A DNA stretch of 64,000 bases from Proteus vulgaris. GTDB taxonomy: Bacteria; Pseudomonadota; Gammaproteobacteria; Enterobacterales; Enterobacteriaceae. Below the pieces are notes generated by a model, which saw only the letters and a program-made list of their open reading frames with translations, did no database searches and had not been told where the DNA came from. The position numbers and the translations under genes are program-made. Below, in pieces: positions 62,970 to 64,000 of this stretch; the stretch's first letter is position 1; the number at the start of each line of letters is the position of its first letter. The stretch is taken from the NCBI RefSeq assembly GCF_016239305.1, contig NZ_JAEHOQ010000001.1, forward strand, positions 124,001-188,000. The letters run 5' to 3'.

Positions 62970-64000
62970 ATGAAAGAACAATTATCTTCTCGTTGGAAAA
63001 TATTGATAGCGGCAGTAAAACAACAAGTCAAACCCGCTTTAGGTTGTACAGAGCCTATCTCACTTGCATTAGCGGCTGCTACTGCTGCAAGTTATCTTAA
63101 ACACGCGATCACTCGGATTAGTGCTGAAGTTTCCCCGAATTTAATGAAAAATGGTATGGGCGTTACCGTACCAGGAACCGGAATGGTGGGACTATCTATC
63201 GCTGCTAGCTTAGGTGCTGTCGGCGGTGATAGTAAAGCGGGTTTAGAGGTATTAAAAAATGCCACACCAGAACATGTAGAACAAAGCAAAGCGCTGTTAG
63301 CTTCTGGTATTGTTACTGTGTCTATTAAAAAAGCGTGCCAAGAAGTACTTTATAGCGAAGTCACTGTTGAGGACGGTGAAAATAGTGCAACTGTCATTAT
63401 TGCTGGCAATCACACCAATATCGTTAAAATCATTCATAATGATAATGTTGTTCTTGATAACACTTGTGATGGCGCAGAACAATCTGCATCACCTTGCGAA
63501 ATAAAAGAAACACTGACCCAAACGAATACTCAAGAAATTTATCAATTTGTCACGCAAGTTCCAGTAGACGAAATTTCTTTTATTCTTGAATCAGCACATT
63601 TAAATGATGCGCTATCAAAAGAAGGTTTGAACAATAGTTATGGTTTACATATTGGACAAACTTTACAACGTCAGCAGCAACGAGGCCTATTAGCAAAAGA
63701 TCTATTATCAGAGATCATGATCCGGACTTCTGCGGCGTCTGATGCTCGTATGGGTGGCGCTGTTTTACCTGCAATGAGTAATTCTGGCTCAGGTAACCAA
63801 GGCATTGCTGCCACCATGCCTGTGGTCGTTGTCGCCGAATACTTGCAAGTCGACGAAGAGAAAATGGCTAGAGCATTAATGCTCTCCCATTTACTAGCCA
63901 TCTATATTCACCATAAATTCCCTGCTCTATCTGCATTATGTGCAGCAACTACCGCATCAATGGGTGCTGCAGGTGCAATTGCATGGCTAATGGATGAACG
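62970..64000 (+). CDS. cyuA: L-cysteine desulfidase CyuA-like (partial)
   Basis: 343 codons before the window end. It matches the CyuA/YhaM (UPF0597) family, an oxygen-sensitive Fe-S L-cysteine desulfidase that makes pyruvate, ammonia and sulfide. The N-terminal [19 protein letters not shown] includes the cluster cysteine, then [23 protein letters not shown]. Further on: [33 protein letters not shown] normal protein is about 435 residues, so roughly 90 are beyond 64000. ATG 62970 follows TTATTGGGTGCATACA, a weak ribosome site. No cyuP is seen on this side. Confidence 0.9.
   Translation, partial: MKEQLSSRWKILIAAVKQQVKPALGCTEPISLALAAATAASYLKHAITRISAEVSPNLMKNGMGVTVPGTGMVGLSIAASLGAVGGDSKAGLEVLKNATPEHVEQSKALLASGIVTVSIKKACQEVLYSEVTVEDGENSATVIIAGNHTNIVKIIHNDNVVLDNTCDGAEQSASPCEIKETLTQTNTQEIYQFVTQVPVDEISFILESAHLNDALSKEGLNNSYGLHIGQTLQRQQQRGLLAKDLLSEIMIRTSAASDARMGGAVLPAMSNSGSGNQGIAATMPVVVVAEYLQVDEEKMARALMLSHLLAIYIHHKFPALSALCAATTASMGAAGAIAWLMDE

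Noticed and set aside
1-64000. CRISPR array, tRNA or rRNA genes, insertion sequences, prophage
   Set aside because: No regularly spaced repeats, no recognisable tRNA/rRNA sequence, no transposase, integrase or phage structural gene seen.

Overview
The window looks like chromosome from Proteus (Morganellaceae, Gammaproteobacteria). It is AT-rich, its housekeeping proteins closely match enteric families as I recall them, it carries a MrpJ-type fimbrial-style regulator and a short-form meso-diaminopimelate dehydrogenase, and it has no plasmid, phage or transposase gene. Assignments come from recall of protein families and reading motifs; no database search was run.

Left part (1-15.2 kb): a conserved enteric block matching minute 3 of E. 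coli: end of mtnN, btuF, erpA, hemL, mrcB, hrpB, sfsA, dksA, gluQ, pcnB, folK, panB-panC-panD. It covers B12 uptake, Fe-S delivery, haem precursor synthesis, cell wall synthesis, stringent response, RNA polyadenylation, folate and pantothenate. The E. coli fhu genes between mrcB and hemL are absent.

Middle part (15.2-43.9 kb): about 28 kb of accessory genes between panD and yadH. In order: a UhpABC-like sugar-phosphate sensing system joined to an AfuABC sugar-phosphate ABC transporter; the D-serine module dsdC/dsdXA; two unrecognised small genes; glutathionylspermidine synthetase/amidase; an orphan MrpJ-type regulator; a five-gene Efe-type iron uptake operon with a Fur-like box; an IclR regulator divergent from a DmsABC-like molybdoenzyme with an FNR-like site and a large inverted repeat in its promoter; LemA and an HtpX-like protease; a YdcY-like small protein; a NiaP-like transporter.

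Right part (43.9-64 kb): enteric synteny resumes (yadH, yadG, can, hpt, cueO, yacC), then a second accessory stretch: AbrB-family protein, GNAT acetyltransferase, YheO/DauR-like and TetR regulators, a Tm-1-like/PEP-hydrolase pair under two palindromic operators, Ddh, a MATE exporter, an unrecognised acidic, Asp-Ser-repeat, tyrosine-motif protein (58217-59209), pepT-dcuC and the start of cyuA.

The most unusual item is the orphan gene at 58217-59209. It has no signal peptide, an expandable hexanucleotide repeat, and three different canonical SH2-ligand tyrosine motifs (YMEM, YEEI, YVNF) within 50 residues, suggesting a host-directed effector. Other points of interest are a conserved AUU start for pcnB, a textbook CueR promoter for cueO, a perfect FNR box in an 850-bp gap upstream of can, a split EfeO, and the two halves of the plant Tm-1 architecture as adjacent genes under twin operators.
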